Source: Adiantum capillus-veneris (Eukaryota > Streptophyta > Polypodiopsida > Polypodiales > Pteridaceae). Taken from it: DNA of 64,000 nt. Location: contig CM043947.1 of the NCBI GenBank assembly GCA_014529385.2, positions 122,429,391-122,493,390 on the forward strand, given 5' to 3'. Below the pieces are notes generated by a model, which did not search any database, had not been told where the DNA came from, and saw nothing but the letters and a program-made list of their open reading frames with translations. Positions 20,410 through 30,863 of the stretch are shown piece after piece. Both the position numbers and the translations under genes were made by a program. Each line of letters begins with the position of its first letter. The first letter of the stretch is position 1.

Positions 20410-21631
20410 TGGTTGTCTCCAATTGTGGTAGTATCCAAGAAAAATGGAAAATTAAGGATGTGTGTCAATCTCAAGAAAGTGAATGCAGCTACCATTAGAG
20501 ATAACTTTCCTCTTCCAATCACTGAGCATGTTTTAGAACAAGTTACAGGGAAAGAATCTTACAAATTTTTAGATGGCTTTTTGGGACACAATCAACTTTT
20601 GGTTGACCCAAAAGATCAGCATAAAACTGCTTTTGCAACTGAATGGGGTATTTTTGCCTATCGGGTTATGCCTTTTGGTTGACTAATGCTCCTGGCACCT
20701 TTCAAAGATTGATGAGCCATGATTTTAAAGAATATCTTCAGAATTTCTTGGAACTATATATGAATGATCTATGTGTACATTCATCAATCCAGGCTGATCA
20801 TTTTGAACACCTAAAAAACGTATTTGAAAAATATAGACTTTATAGGATTTGCTTAAATCCTAAAAAGTGCACATTTATGGGTAGGCAAGGAAAAATTCTT
20901 GGACATATAGTGTCCAAGAATGACATAGCTACTGATATGGATAAAATTAGTGTGATTGTTGATTTGCCTATACTGATAACAATCAAAGGGTTCAAGCTTT
21001 CATGGGACATTGTGGATATTACAGATGGTTCATTTACATGTACGCTATAATTACAAAACCCATGTACAACTTGATTACACTCTTTGAATGGACTGATGAG
21101 TGTGAAGAATCCTTCATGAAGCTTAAGCAAGCTCTCACTTCAGCTCCAATATTGAAAGCACTAGATTGAAATAAGATATTCCACATACATGTAGATGCTT
21201 CCAATTTTGTCATTGGGTGTATCCTAGCTCCAACCAAGAGACGGGAAAATTGATTTTCCTATTTCATATGCTAGTAGACAGTTGAATATGGTAGAGAGAA
21301 ACTATACAACCATCAAAAGGGAAGGATTAGGAATCATCTATCCCATAAAAAAGTATAGGCATTACCTACTAGCTAACAAATTTGTGTTCTTTGTGGACCA
21401 CCAAGCCTTATTGTACTCGGTCAACAAGCCATGAAACACAGGAGGAATAGTGAGATGGTTCATCATTCTTTTGGAATTTTATTTCACTGTAGTTGTGAAA
21501 AAGTTCACCACTCATCAAAGAGCAGACCATTTATCAAGGATTATTTCAGGAGAACCACCGAAAGGGGTAGACGATGATCACCGGATGCATATCTGTTCTC
21601 CGTGGAAATGATACATTGATGGTCAAAAAAT
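20410..21631 (+). pseudogene. RT and RNase H of gypsy-B1
   Basis: Seen: RT starts in the fingers at SPIVVVSKKNGKLR, runs to AYRVMPFG, then shifts frame (20643-21050). The catalytic site reads YMNDL instead of YMDDL, so one catalytic Asp is lost; B2 keeps MDD. RNase H (about 21.24-21.56 kb) has DFPISYAS, NYTTIKREGLG and a terminal RADHLSR connection. Several stops lie between 21.17 and 21.63 kb. The N-terminal half of the RT fingers is absent because of the junction with copia at 20409. Confidence 0.85.
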
Positions 21632-23164
21632 ATGGTATCATTGATGACCATAGCTCAAGTGGATTTGCAAATACCACTTCCCATTATAATTGGATTAATT
21701 GAGCAATCGACTATGTATCAATTACTAGCTGGAAGGCTATACAAAAGAAATCGAGATGGAATATTTCTTTTGTGCATTGCTACTGAGGAGAAAACCCAAT
21801 GCCTAAGTCAAGCACATATTACAATAGTGGGACTTCACTTTGCGGAAGACCAAACTATGCGACGGATCTTGAGACTTGGAGTATTTTGGCCAGCTATGAG
21901 GAGTGATGTTCACTCATTTGTTAAAAAATTTCCTCAATGCCAGAAACAAGCACCCATGCCTCATGTGACATTGTTCCAAATATCACTTGTTCCTAAGTGG
22001 AGTAACTATCTAGTTACTTACTTATCAAGCCAAACATTTTCGGAGGATATGAGTAAACGTCGTAAAAGAGAAATTGAAATTGAAGCAAGAGACTATGCTC
22101 TTATTGTAAACCAACTATATCGAAGAGAAAAAGATCAACATTTGCATCTTTGTGCAAATGAAGACGAATATATTCCCATTATAGAACAAGCACATGCTGG
22201 ATTAGATGGAAGTTACTTTTCTAGTGAAACCACCGCAAGAGAAATCTTAACGGCAGGCATATGGTGGCCAACACTTTTTGCTGATGCCAAGGAATATGTT
22301 CGAAGGTGTGATACATGTCAATGAGCTAAAATCACAACCCGTGTAGATAGCATGCCTTTAAGACCAATGATGGGGGCTAGAGCTTTTGCAAAACGAGTAT
22401 AGACTTTGTTGGGCCAATACAACCACCTGCTTATAGAACTCAAGCTCAATATATCATGTAGCTACGGACTATTTGACCAAGTGGACAGAGACTAAAGCAA
22501 CCCAAAAGAATGATGTCAGAACCACATATGCATTCTTGTATGAGAATATGTTCACGAGATATGGAGTGCCAATAGAAATTGTCAGTGATAGGGGAACTCA
22601 TTTCCTCAATGAGATAATTGAGTATCTGCTTAATAAATTTATGGTCATCCATAACAAATTGGCTCCCTATCACCCACAAGCAAATGGACAAGGTGAGCAT
22701 ACGAATAAAAGTCTTAGCTCGGTATTGACTAAAGTGGTTGGTTCAGGATGGAGAGATTGGGAAATGAATCTCCATGCCGCTCTATGGCCTTATAGAGTTT
22801 CATTCAAGACAGCTTTAAATGCTACACCCTTTAACCTTGTTTATGGTCTTGATGCCATACTGCCGATAGAATTTTTATTGCCGACATTAAGGGTAGCTAA
22901 GGGTCTTGAATGGACTGGACATGAATTGTCAGAGAGGCTTGCAGATTTAGAAAATCTTGATGAGCAAAGGCTAACTGTTGAGCTCACATCTATGCACAAA
23001 AGCGAAAACAAAAAGAGTTTTTTGATTCCCATCTAGTTACAAAAATCTTCAAAAAAGGGGACTTAGTTTTAGTCTATTTCCTTAAGCAACACATTCCCAA
23101 GTTTAAGAAAAAGAAAAATGGACCGTTTATCATTGATGATGTATCTTCAAGTGGAGCAGTTAAG
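21632..23164 (+). pseudogene. Integrase of gypsy-B1 with two successive H2C2 modules
   Basis: Seen: the first zinc module (residues 60-103 of the 21632 frame: AHITIVGLHF...QC) keeps H62, H69 and C103, but the first Cys is Phe. The second module (residues 162-230: QLYRREKD...AHAG...CDTC) keeps H188, C226 and C229, with Tyr at the second His. Both halves share the pattern LYxR...L.C....QAH...F....T.R.IL..G..WP. The core follows after a stop at 22321 and a shift: SDRGTHF and NGQGEHTNKS, ALWPYRVSFKTALNATPF. The C-terminal domain has KKGDLVLVYFLKQ and KNGPFII. Known: normal gypsy integrases carry one H2C2. Confidence 0.85.
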
Positions 23165-24754
23165 TTGTCCACCCTAGATGGTGAACCAATGGCTAATTGG
23201 ATTAATGGATGCCGTTTAAAGAAGTACAATTTGCTACTAACCAATGAATTGCTAGAAAAGATGCATGCAGCAAAGCAAAGAAAGATAAAACAACAGCAGG
23301 TTATTGACGAATCCCAAGAGGAAGCTCGGCTCCGAGTACTCAAAAGGAAAGTTGCTCTCAAAAGTCAACAAATACCTATTCCCATCAACAATCTGGAACT
23401 AGATGACCGACTATGGGAATCACAAAAAGATGTAGTGTCAACAGATGATGAATGGTTAGATGGAATGGACCTTCGCATCAAAGTATAGCTAAACAATCAT
23501 AGCACAAATGCATCGGTCGATACAGGAGCTCGAAAAAATGCAGTCAGTTATTCCACGTACAAGAAAACAACCAATCAGTCTTTGACATCGAGAATACCTA
23601 TTCCCATCAACAGTCTGGAACTAGATGACCGACTATGGGAATTACAAAAAGATGCAGTGTCAACAGATGATGAATGGTTAGATGGAATGGACCTTCGCAT
23701 CAAAGTATAGCTAAACAATCATAGCACAAATGCATTGGTCGATACAGGAGCTCGAAAAAATGCAGTCAGTTATTCCACGTACAAGAAAGCAACCAATCAG
23801 TTTTTGACATCGAGAATATCGACTATTAAAGAATGCAACAAGAACCCAACAGCGACATTGGGAGTAGTCAACTTAAATGTGATAGTACATGGATGTTCAT
23901 GCCTTCATCAATTTATATGCTTACCAGATGAACACATTGAATGAAAAAATGATTCTTGGAATATCATGGATGCAGACCTACAAGGCAGTAATAGATTGGG
24001 ATACCAATCAACTCAAGCTATCACCTAAAGGCGGACAAATCATTGTTCCAATTGCACCAAGCAAAGAGGAATGGAAAGGAGGTTACCAACAGAGCAAACC
24101 ACAAAGCCATCAATCTTCTCCATCCTATAGACAAGCAAATTCTATAAGTAGCATGCAATGAGTCGGGCATATTTGGGTACCAAAAGCACAGCTTAAGAAC
24201 AAGCCGATTCAAATTTGGGTGCCCAAAACATCATCTACTGTACCAAACACGATTCCAAAATTCAAAACACAAAGAGGAGCATCTTCGAGCAGGGAACCTA
24301 AAACAAAATGGATTTGGAGAAAAAAAGAGCACTTATCTTCTCTACAAACTATAACATCGTTAAAGAAATGGAGAGTTAAGTCTCAGAAGACTCAACCACA
24401 ACATTCTGACCAAGACAAACCAAGATATTAATGGCGGGTAAAAGCTCGACAACCACCAATATTGATACTGATAGCTTAGGAAATCAGCATACCAAAGCAT
24501 CTGATGGTACAATCAAGCAAAGAGCACACCAGCTACAAGCTTTGCTCTTTGGGAGACAGCAACAGAAAACCTCGACCTCAGAAACCCTTGAGTTAATTAC
24601 TCAAGATCCAACTCTTGCACATCATAATGGTTTGAATTGCACTAAACTTCAAAGCATGGTAGAGCCAACCAAGGCCATGCATAGACACGATTGTTCAACC
24701 CATGCACACAGTCATCCCGGAGTACGCAATCTAGGAGGGGTGAAAGGGAACTAA
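23165..24754 (+). pseudogene. Post-integrase region of gypsy-B1: second retropepsin-like domain and WVPK-repeat tail
   Basis: Seen: after the integrase end comes a basic coiled stretch (KMHAAKQRKIKQQQ), then ALVDTGARKNAVS (23732-23770), a strand-rich section NLNVIVHGCSCLHQF, and ILGISWMQTYKAVIDW (~23.95-24.0 kb). This is the D-T-G-A ... ILGxxW layout of a retropepsin. A tail of ~250 codons has IWVPK twice (24171-24185, 24213-24227) and later TLE..TQDP.LAHHN. In-frame TAG sits before each DTGA. A 222-bp tandem duplication (23372-23593 / 23594-23815) doubles the active-site segment. The same order exists in B2. Function unknown: it could process the polyprotein or be a captured protease. Confidence 0.72.
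23372..23815 (+). repeat. 222-bp tandem duplication within the second protease of gypsy-B1
   Basis: Copies 23372-23593 and 23594-23815 are nearly identical (a handful of substitutions). The period is 222 bp, exactly 74 codons, so the frame is kept. Each copy contains the DTGA active-site codons (23519-23530 and 23741-23752). Confidence 0.92.
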
Positions 24755-24783
24755 GAGCAATGTTTGAAGAGGGAGGAGAAAGT

Positions 24784-27700
24784 TGATATTAATGTGTGAT
24801 TTTTTGCAAAATTACCTAAAAATTCCCTTTAAAAATCATCAACAGGGGAAATTTAACTGTGATAACATCTCCCCAATGAGTGTAAATAGTGTATATACTA
24901 TTAAAAAATCATCAAAAAATGGTGTTTTTTATTATTTTTCTCATTTTTCTTGATATAGGGACTTAAAAATGAAGAAATCCACCCAAAAAAAATAAGCTGT
25001 GTTTTTCAATGGATTTTCCTAATTATTGATTTTTCACTTTGCTTTTTTCGCGCATTTTGTTATTTTCTTTGATTTTTTGAATATACAGGTCAAAAATAAC
25101 AATAAATAGCAAATGAGCTCAGATGGAGAAACTGAAGATATGTTGATGATCAGAAGGACAAGACAGACAGGCACAACAAATTTCAATCGAATTGACAGAT
25201 GGAAGCGGGAAGCCTAAACTAGGTTGTCAATGCCTACTTTCACAAATTCTTGCAGAATGAGCTAACGGAATTCGATTGAAGAAATTTTTGAATCTAACAT
25301 AGATTTCATGGCCTAGTAGGACTAACATGGGAATTTGGGGAAAAATAGTTTGGGAAGTCCGAGTATAGATATCCAAGGTAGCCCAAAATCACCTCATTTC
25401 CACTAGTCACTCTTGGAGGAGAGAGCTCTCGACCTTCTTCGCGCTTGATTTTCGGAGTCCACAGTCGCCCTTTTACAGTGTTGTCTCACACGAGACATGA
25501 CGGGTAAGTTCTAAGCTTATCAATGATCAATTCTATATGACCAGGTAGCAAGTTTAGGCTCAGGAAAAAACCCTAGAAACCCAGCAGTGCACGAAGTCCT
25601 ACGACCCAAAATTGACTATAGCGGCCTGTCAGCACAACCAAATTGGACGAGACTTGAACTGTAGCATGCCCCTATATAATAAAACACTTCTATATCACTT
25701 GATAACCATTCGGCATGGGTCGAGGGGGGTCCAAAGTAGAAAATTTAGGTTTTTGCCAGATGCCAGAATTGGATTCTGACTGCACAGAGAGCTTATAGAT
25801 TGGGTCTAAACACAATGTACATGGATGGTTTTATGAAAACAGTCAAGGTAAGCTCTTGAAAAGCAGAAAATAGCTCAAAGGTTACAAAGCGTCAAATTTG
25901 ACATATGAAGTCAAAATGACCCCAAATGGGCCAAAACTGGATGGGTAGCATCAGGACTATGTAGCGGACAAGTCCATAGCTTTAGCAGTGACTAACCAAC
26001 TCCACATGCCACCCAGTCACAAAACTCGGTAATTCAGAGTTGACAAGAGCTCGAAGTGATGCCGACACGACAAAACTTTACCAAATTCAATTTAGGACTT
26101 GTTTTAGATGTGTTGAATATGTGTAGGTCATCAAATTGTCAAGTCTTGCAAAAAAATTGACTACTATAAATAATCACGATAATTTACTTTTGTGCTTTTT
26201 TGGCTTGAAAATGATCTCTCCACTTCACCTATCACTTGTACACATCTATTACATGCCACATTTCAAGTATGAGCCAAAATGATCAAGAAAAACTTGGAAA
26301 GTCAAAAAAAACGCACCAAAGTCTTTTCAATCCAATTTTTGAGTTATCTGCTATATTTTTTATTCAAATCACCCCATATCTCATACACAGAGTCTACATC
26401 ATGCCTAGAACCAAGTTACAACAAAAAATGCACATTTTGATGAGAAAGTTAATATTCACGATTATTTACTTTCTTGTCAAAATGGGTGAAATCTGCAACT
26501 TTGACCTTGTGGGACCAAAGAATATAGTGTCCCAAGTCCACTGACCAAGTTTGAGCAAGCTTGGATCTCAAAAACTCAAACTCTCAGTATATCTATTGTT
26601 TCAGACACTGAAAGACTAAATCTGACACCATTTCCACCCAGTGCACTCAATTGAGCCCACACTTCACTCAGAGCACCTAAATGCTATATGTTTCAAGCCT
26701 GTGATATCAAAAATGCAAAAAGTTGGAAAAAAATCCCCAGTTGTAAATAATCGCGATTATTTACTTTTGTTGCAATTTTTGCCTGAACTGTATGATTTTG
26801 ATCTTTACATGTTTTTATGCATCTATGCATACTCCAAAATTGATTTGAAACAAATTGGACATCATTTGTCAGCAATGCAGACTCAGGACATTTCAGAAGA
26901 GCAGAATTTGCAAAATTTTCTAACTTTGACACTGTATTCACTTAACAAGAGCAATGCAAGTTGCCAAGAAAGCAAAGAAAATGGTGTCTCAGAAGGAAAA
27001 GTTGCAAGAGTTTCCACCCTACCAATTAGATCCAAGTTCAGTAAAGACAACCAAGGCAACGTACTTATCTAAGGAACAGCTTGAAGAAAACAACACCGCA
27101 GTTTTCACTGGCAGGTTCAAGAGCAAAGAAGGACACCAAGTGGGACTAAAATGCTACCAAAGGAGATATATGATGTAGCTTCCAAGCCAGACACCAAAGA
27201 AGCCAACAAAAGGCTAGGCCTAAGAGACTTCTACGACCAGGAACCATGTGGCATCAACATTGTTTTCACCACATTTGAACTTCACATTTTCCAGACAATG
27301 TTAAAGAACATAGAAAGAAATCTCCATCTTGAATATCGTTTAAGTGTGTCAAATTGACCTATTGTAATTAACTTTCAAAAAGAAGAACTAGTGTTTGACC
27401 CTATTGAGGTCTATAAGTGGCAATGTGCCAGAGCATTGTTTGCAAACGATAGAACAAGCTTTCTTGGAGTATCGCAAGGTAATGTATATGTAACAGGCAG
27501 CAAGTCGGTTGAGCGTGGCACGGTGGTAGCTCCCACCCTCCTAGTTTCAATTCATCCTAGGTTGTGCAATGTAGAGAGTAGAAAGTTGTGTTTATGCACG
27601 GACTTGATTGGCCCTATTATGATGTGGAGGTCTATTAGCCACTGGCATCCACTTCTAGTAGTCATGGGTCGGGCTTGTTGGTCCAATAGGAAAAGGGTAA

Positions 27701-28100
27701 GAGTGATTGCCTATGAGAGGTGCACTCTAACTGGAACATTCAAGGGTTAGTTGGCTAAGAATGGGCGCTCAAGTGTGAATAGGCAAGCTCTTATAAAAGT
27801 CACCTAAACCTAAAAATCACTCATTCTCTCATTTGTGCTATTGCAGAGTGCTCTTGCTCCATCTCCATCTTCTTCTTCATCTCCTTCTGTGTGTGTCTAT
27901 GTGTGTGTGTGTGAGAGAGAGAGAGAGTGATCGAGCATTGGGACGGCAGGGCGGCGGGGAGGCGGTTGAGCACGGCACGGTGGTGGCTCCCTTTTCTTTG
28001 CGGTGAGGAATCCTCCACGAAGGCGAGCGTAGGGCGGTGAGTGACACACCCTTGCTCTCTTGAGCTTGCTAGATTAATTTGGTTGTGTGTTTGCAGCCAT
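24784..28100 (+). repeat. Presumed long 3' LTR of gypsy-B1 (right end approximate)
   Basis: Starts TGATATTAATG after a purine tract. Non-coding, AT-rich, with the ~290-bp palindromic tandem units at 26.16-26.78 kb. A TATA box TTATAAAAG lies at 27791-27799, with a plausible transcript leader (CTCATTCTCTCATTTGTGC) after it. GGTTGAGC..GGCACGGTGGT..GCTCCC occurs twice (27509, 27964). No second LTR copy was found in the window, so the boundary rests on where homology to B2 begins (~28.13 kb). Small open frames here (e.g. 26641-27072) have no recognisable features. Confidence 0.45.
26161..26790. repeat. ~290-bp tandem units with AATAATCGCGATTATT palindromes (second site)
   Basis: Palindromes at ~26166, 26446 and 26743-26764 (the last a perfect 22-bp palindrome), spaced ~281 and 295 bp. 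Sequence context matches the repeat at 4.4-5.5 kb, including ACCAAATTCAATTT beside the unit. Confidence 0.75.
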
Positions 28101-28129
28101 TTGTAGTTCACACACAGTGTATGGCAAGT

Positions 28130-28830
28130 CCGTTGCTTTGACACGTGCAACAGATGCACACAAGGTCAATGCAAATAAACGCATTATGTTGTGCAAGATG
28201 TGGGTCTTGAGTATGGCACTCAAGGGTTTTTGTTATCGAGGTATCCTATTGCTTGAATCTTTTGAAGAGAAAATTTTACAGCAATTGAGCTCGTTCTTTG
28301 ATAGTGCAATATGCATTGTCCGTTGTGTGTTGCTTGGATACAATGGTATTTATAACTGTGAGTGCCTTGACTTTAGGTACCCACTTATACCTAAGTGTAG
28401 CTGGCTTGACTTGTTGTGGGGTCTTTGGTACCCATTGTTGAACTTGTTTTCCGTGGATATTTGGTTATTTTGTGGTTTTACTTTTCTTCTTCAATTGCCA
28501 TACCCGTATCCTCGTAAGTAGCGATGACTTATATTGAGTATGTGGATGTAATGTTTTTCCTTTAAAGTTGTCGACAATGTGTAGCAGTCTTTTTGGCACT
28601 CATACTTGTTGAGGTTGGTTCTTGAGTTGGCTCTTGGTACCCAAATTGCTTGACTCCTTTCATAGGCTAGCTAGAAGAAGTCTTAATGGAGTAGTGGTCG
28701 TATTTATGACTGATGACTTCTATTTCCTAAATGGGAAACTATCAAGAGGTCCTTTCCATTCTTCCTTACTGTATGCAAATGGTATTCTTAGTTGTCCACC
28801 TTTAAGTGTGAGTTCCAACATTCGAGTATC
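28130..28830 (-). pseudogene. WVPK-repeat tail of gypsy-B2, decayed
   Basis: Seen: continues past the TGA at 28831-28833 (B1 has TGG there) with KGGQLRIPFAYSKEEWKG, matching B1. WVPK occurs at 28372-28383 and 28423-28434. A VPKR copy near 28600 has its Trp codon changed to TGA, and another copy near 28640 is preserved in DNA but frame-shifted. The end has TLE.HTQDPHLAQHN, again matching B1. Conservation between two decayed copies indicates this was coding in the active ancestor. Confidence 0.7.
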
Positions 28831-29646
28831 TCAATCTTGTACTACTTTGTAGGTTCTCATCCATGGAACCCCTAGTATTAGGTCTTCATTCATGTGTTCA
28901 TCCGCAATACATATGAAAGTATGCGGGCAGGAAAATCCATGAACCATGATATTCAAGTTAATTTTTCCTAGTGTTGGAGTGATTTGTTTGTTACAACCTT
29001 TGACAGTGGCTTGATAGTACTCAAGTGGTTGAGTTGTTGCCTTGAGATAAGTTGAGTAACTAGCAGCATTGGCTCGAGCTCTTGTGTCCACTAAAGCTTT
29101 CGCTTTGCATCCCTCCTTTAGAATCACGTTGATCTGCATATCAATATTTAAGACTATCCATCCACCGTCATCAATCTCTACCACATCCTTAGCTATGGGT
29201 TGAACTTGGAGAGTATTGAGTGGTACAGCTTTTAGGATAGGTTGCCTTGCAGCTTTCCATTTTAGAATATGAATGCAAGCCTCCTCCTGAGCCTTGTCTA
29301 TCACTTGGTGTCGTTTAATCTTTCTTTCCTTGGCTGCATGCATTCTCAAAAGCTCATTAGTCAAGGGAAGATTGTATTTTCGGAGTCGGCATCCACTAGT
29401 CCAATTTGCCATAATTTCTCCATCTAATGTAGCTAACTTGACAACACCACTTGGTAAAGCATCTTCAATGACAAAAGGACCATGATGTTTTTTCTTGAAT
29501 TTAGGTACATGTTGTTTCAACGAATATACTAAGACTAATTCCCCTGGTTTGAAAATTTTGGTCTGCAATTGTGAATCAAAGAGCTGTCTTTGTTTTTGTT
29601 TTTGTGCGTACATATGAGCAATGGATGCTAATCGTTGTTCATCCAA
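28831..29646 (-). CDS. Integrase C-terminal domain fused to a second retropepsin-like domain (gypsy-B2)
   Basis: Seen: 271 open codons. Residues 1-100 are the integrase end: KPGELVLVYSLKQHVPKFK, HHGPFVIEDAL, and LATLDGEIMANW. Residues ~100-135 are basic and helical. Residues 184-196 read ALVDTRARANAAS, the retropepsin active-site loop with Arg for the Gly that B1 keeps. Residues ~228-262 give INLNIMVHGFSC and DLILGVPWM, the second conserved protease block. The fusion is uninterrupted here, so the protease was part of the integrase polyprotein in the ancestor. Known: gypsy proteases normally sit between Gag and RT, and this element has that one too. This copy's DTRA is probably dead. Confidence 0.82.
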   Translation of the reverse strand: MDEQRLASIAHMYAQKQKQRQLFDSQLQTKIFKPGELVLVYSLKQHVPKFKKKHHGPFVIEDALPSGVVKLATLDGEIMANWTSGCRLRKYNLPLTNELLRMHAAKERKIKRHQVIDKAQEEACIHILKWKAARQPILKAVPLNTLQVQPIAKDVVEIDDGGWIVLNIDMQINVILKEGCKAKALVDTRARANAASYSTYLKATTQPLEYYQATVKGCNKQITPTLGKINLNIMVHGFSCPHTFICIADEHMNEDLILGVPWMRTYKVVQD

Positions 29647-30845
29647 TCATTCTAAATCTTCAAGTCGTTCCAAAAATTCGTGTCCCTTCCATTCTAACTC
29701 AGTAGTAGAAACTCTGAGAGTGGGTAATAGAATTCCATTGGCAAGATCGTATCCACGCCATAGACCAAAATAAAAGGAGTCATGTTCAAAGCTGTTTTGA
29801 AGGAAACTCAATAAGCTCATAAGGCAAAATGAAGATGCATTTCCCAGTTTGCTCTACCTAAACTAACAATTTTAGTTAGTACAGTGCTCATAATTTTGTT
29901 CGTATGTTCAACTTGACCATTTGCTTGAGGATGATAGGGAGAAGATTTGTTATGGATTACCATGAACTCATTTAACAGATATTATATCACCTTGTTAAGG
30001 AACTGCAATCCGGGATCACTCACAAGATCAATAGGAAGTCCATACCTAGTGAATACACATTCATACAAGAATGCAGTGGTGGTTCTAGCATCGTTCTTCC
30101 TGGTGGCCCGTGCTTCAACCCACTTGGTTAAGTAATCTGTGTCCATAATAATATATTGTGCCTGAGTTTTGTAAGTTGGTGGTTGGATTGGTCCCACAAA
30201 ATCTATACCCCAGTTAGCAAAGATGTGTGCTCCCATCATAGGTCGCAATGGCATATTATCAACCCTTGTCGACATTTTTGCTCTTTGACATGGATGGCAT
30301 CGTCGAACAAACTCTTTTGCGCCCACAAATAAAGTTGGCCACCAGATACCTGCCATCAATATAGCTTTGGTCGTGATTTCATGAGAGAAGTGACCTTTTG
30401 CTAGACCTGAATGTGCTTGTTGTAAAATAGGAAGATATACCTCCTCATTTGTGCACACTCTAAGATGTTGGTCTTTCCCTCGTCGTCGATAGAGTTGGTT
30501 TTTAATCAAGATATAGTTGGCGGCTTCCGTTTTTATTGCCCTCCTTTGTCTTTTACTCATGTTTTACAGAAAGATTTTGTTGGTTAGATATTCTATCAGG
30601 TAACCACTCCATTGTGGTGTGGCTGCAATGTGGAATAACGTGGCATGGGATATGGTTGCTTTTACTTTACACTGAGAGCACTCATTCACATATTGATGAA
30701 CGTCCTTCTTCATAGTGGGCCAATAAACCCCCAACCAAGTTAACCGTTGCAAGGTTTGGTCTTGTGCAAAGTGTAGTCCTACTCTTGTGGTATGTGCTTG
30801 ACTCAAGTAGGTTGCTTGTTCCTTAGGATTGATGCACAAGAGCAA
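29647..30845 (-). pseudogene. Integrase of gypsy-B2 with two intact H2C2 motifs
   Basis: Seen: the first module (30845-30564) has AHTTRVGLHF and NECSQCK, all four ligands present. A short linker with a stop leads to the frame 30560-29982, with a second complete H2C2 (AHSGLAKGHF ... CHPCQ). The catalytic core follows: GIDFVGPIQPP, then SDPGLQF in place of SDRG, and beyond 29982 a broken stretch with HPQANGQVEH. Inference: the doubled zinc domain is ancestral to B1 and B2. Stops and shifts near 30.56, 29.98 and 29.65 kb disable it. Confidence 0.85.
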
Positions 30846-30863
30846 GATTCCATCTTTGTTTTT

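Larger units (their letters stand above)
20410..28100 (+). mobile_element. Gypsy-B1: 5'-truncated Ty3/gypsy with duplicated H2C2 and a post-integrase protease
   Basis: Seen: RT from the fingers onward, RNase H, a doubled integrase zinc module, integrase core and C-terminal domain. Then comes a second retropepsin-like domain and a basic tail, ending at a purine tract (24767-24783) followed by TGATATTAATG, which I take as the 3' LTR start. A TATA box at ~27791 suggests the LTR extends to about 28.1 kb, where homology to the inverted copy B2 begins. Gag, first protease and RT start are missing. Many stops and shifts: inactive. The right boundary is approximate. Confidence 0.75.

Noticed and set aside
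20413-21050. Treating the gypsy RT at 20.4 kb as the continuation of the old gypsy RT broken at 15872
   Set aside because: The sequence types differ (VVVSKKNGKLR versus VITPKKKGNWR) and the fingers region would be repeated; it matches the B2 family instead.
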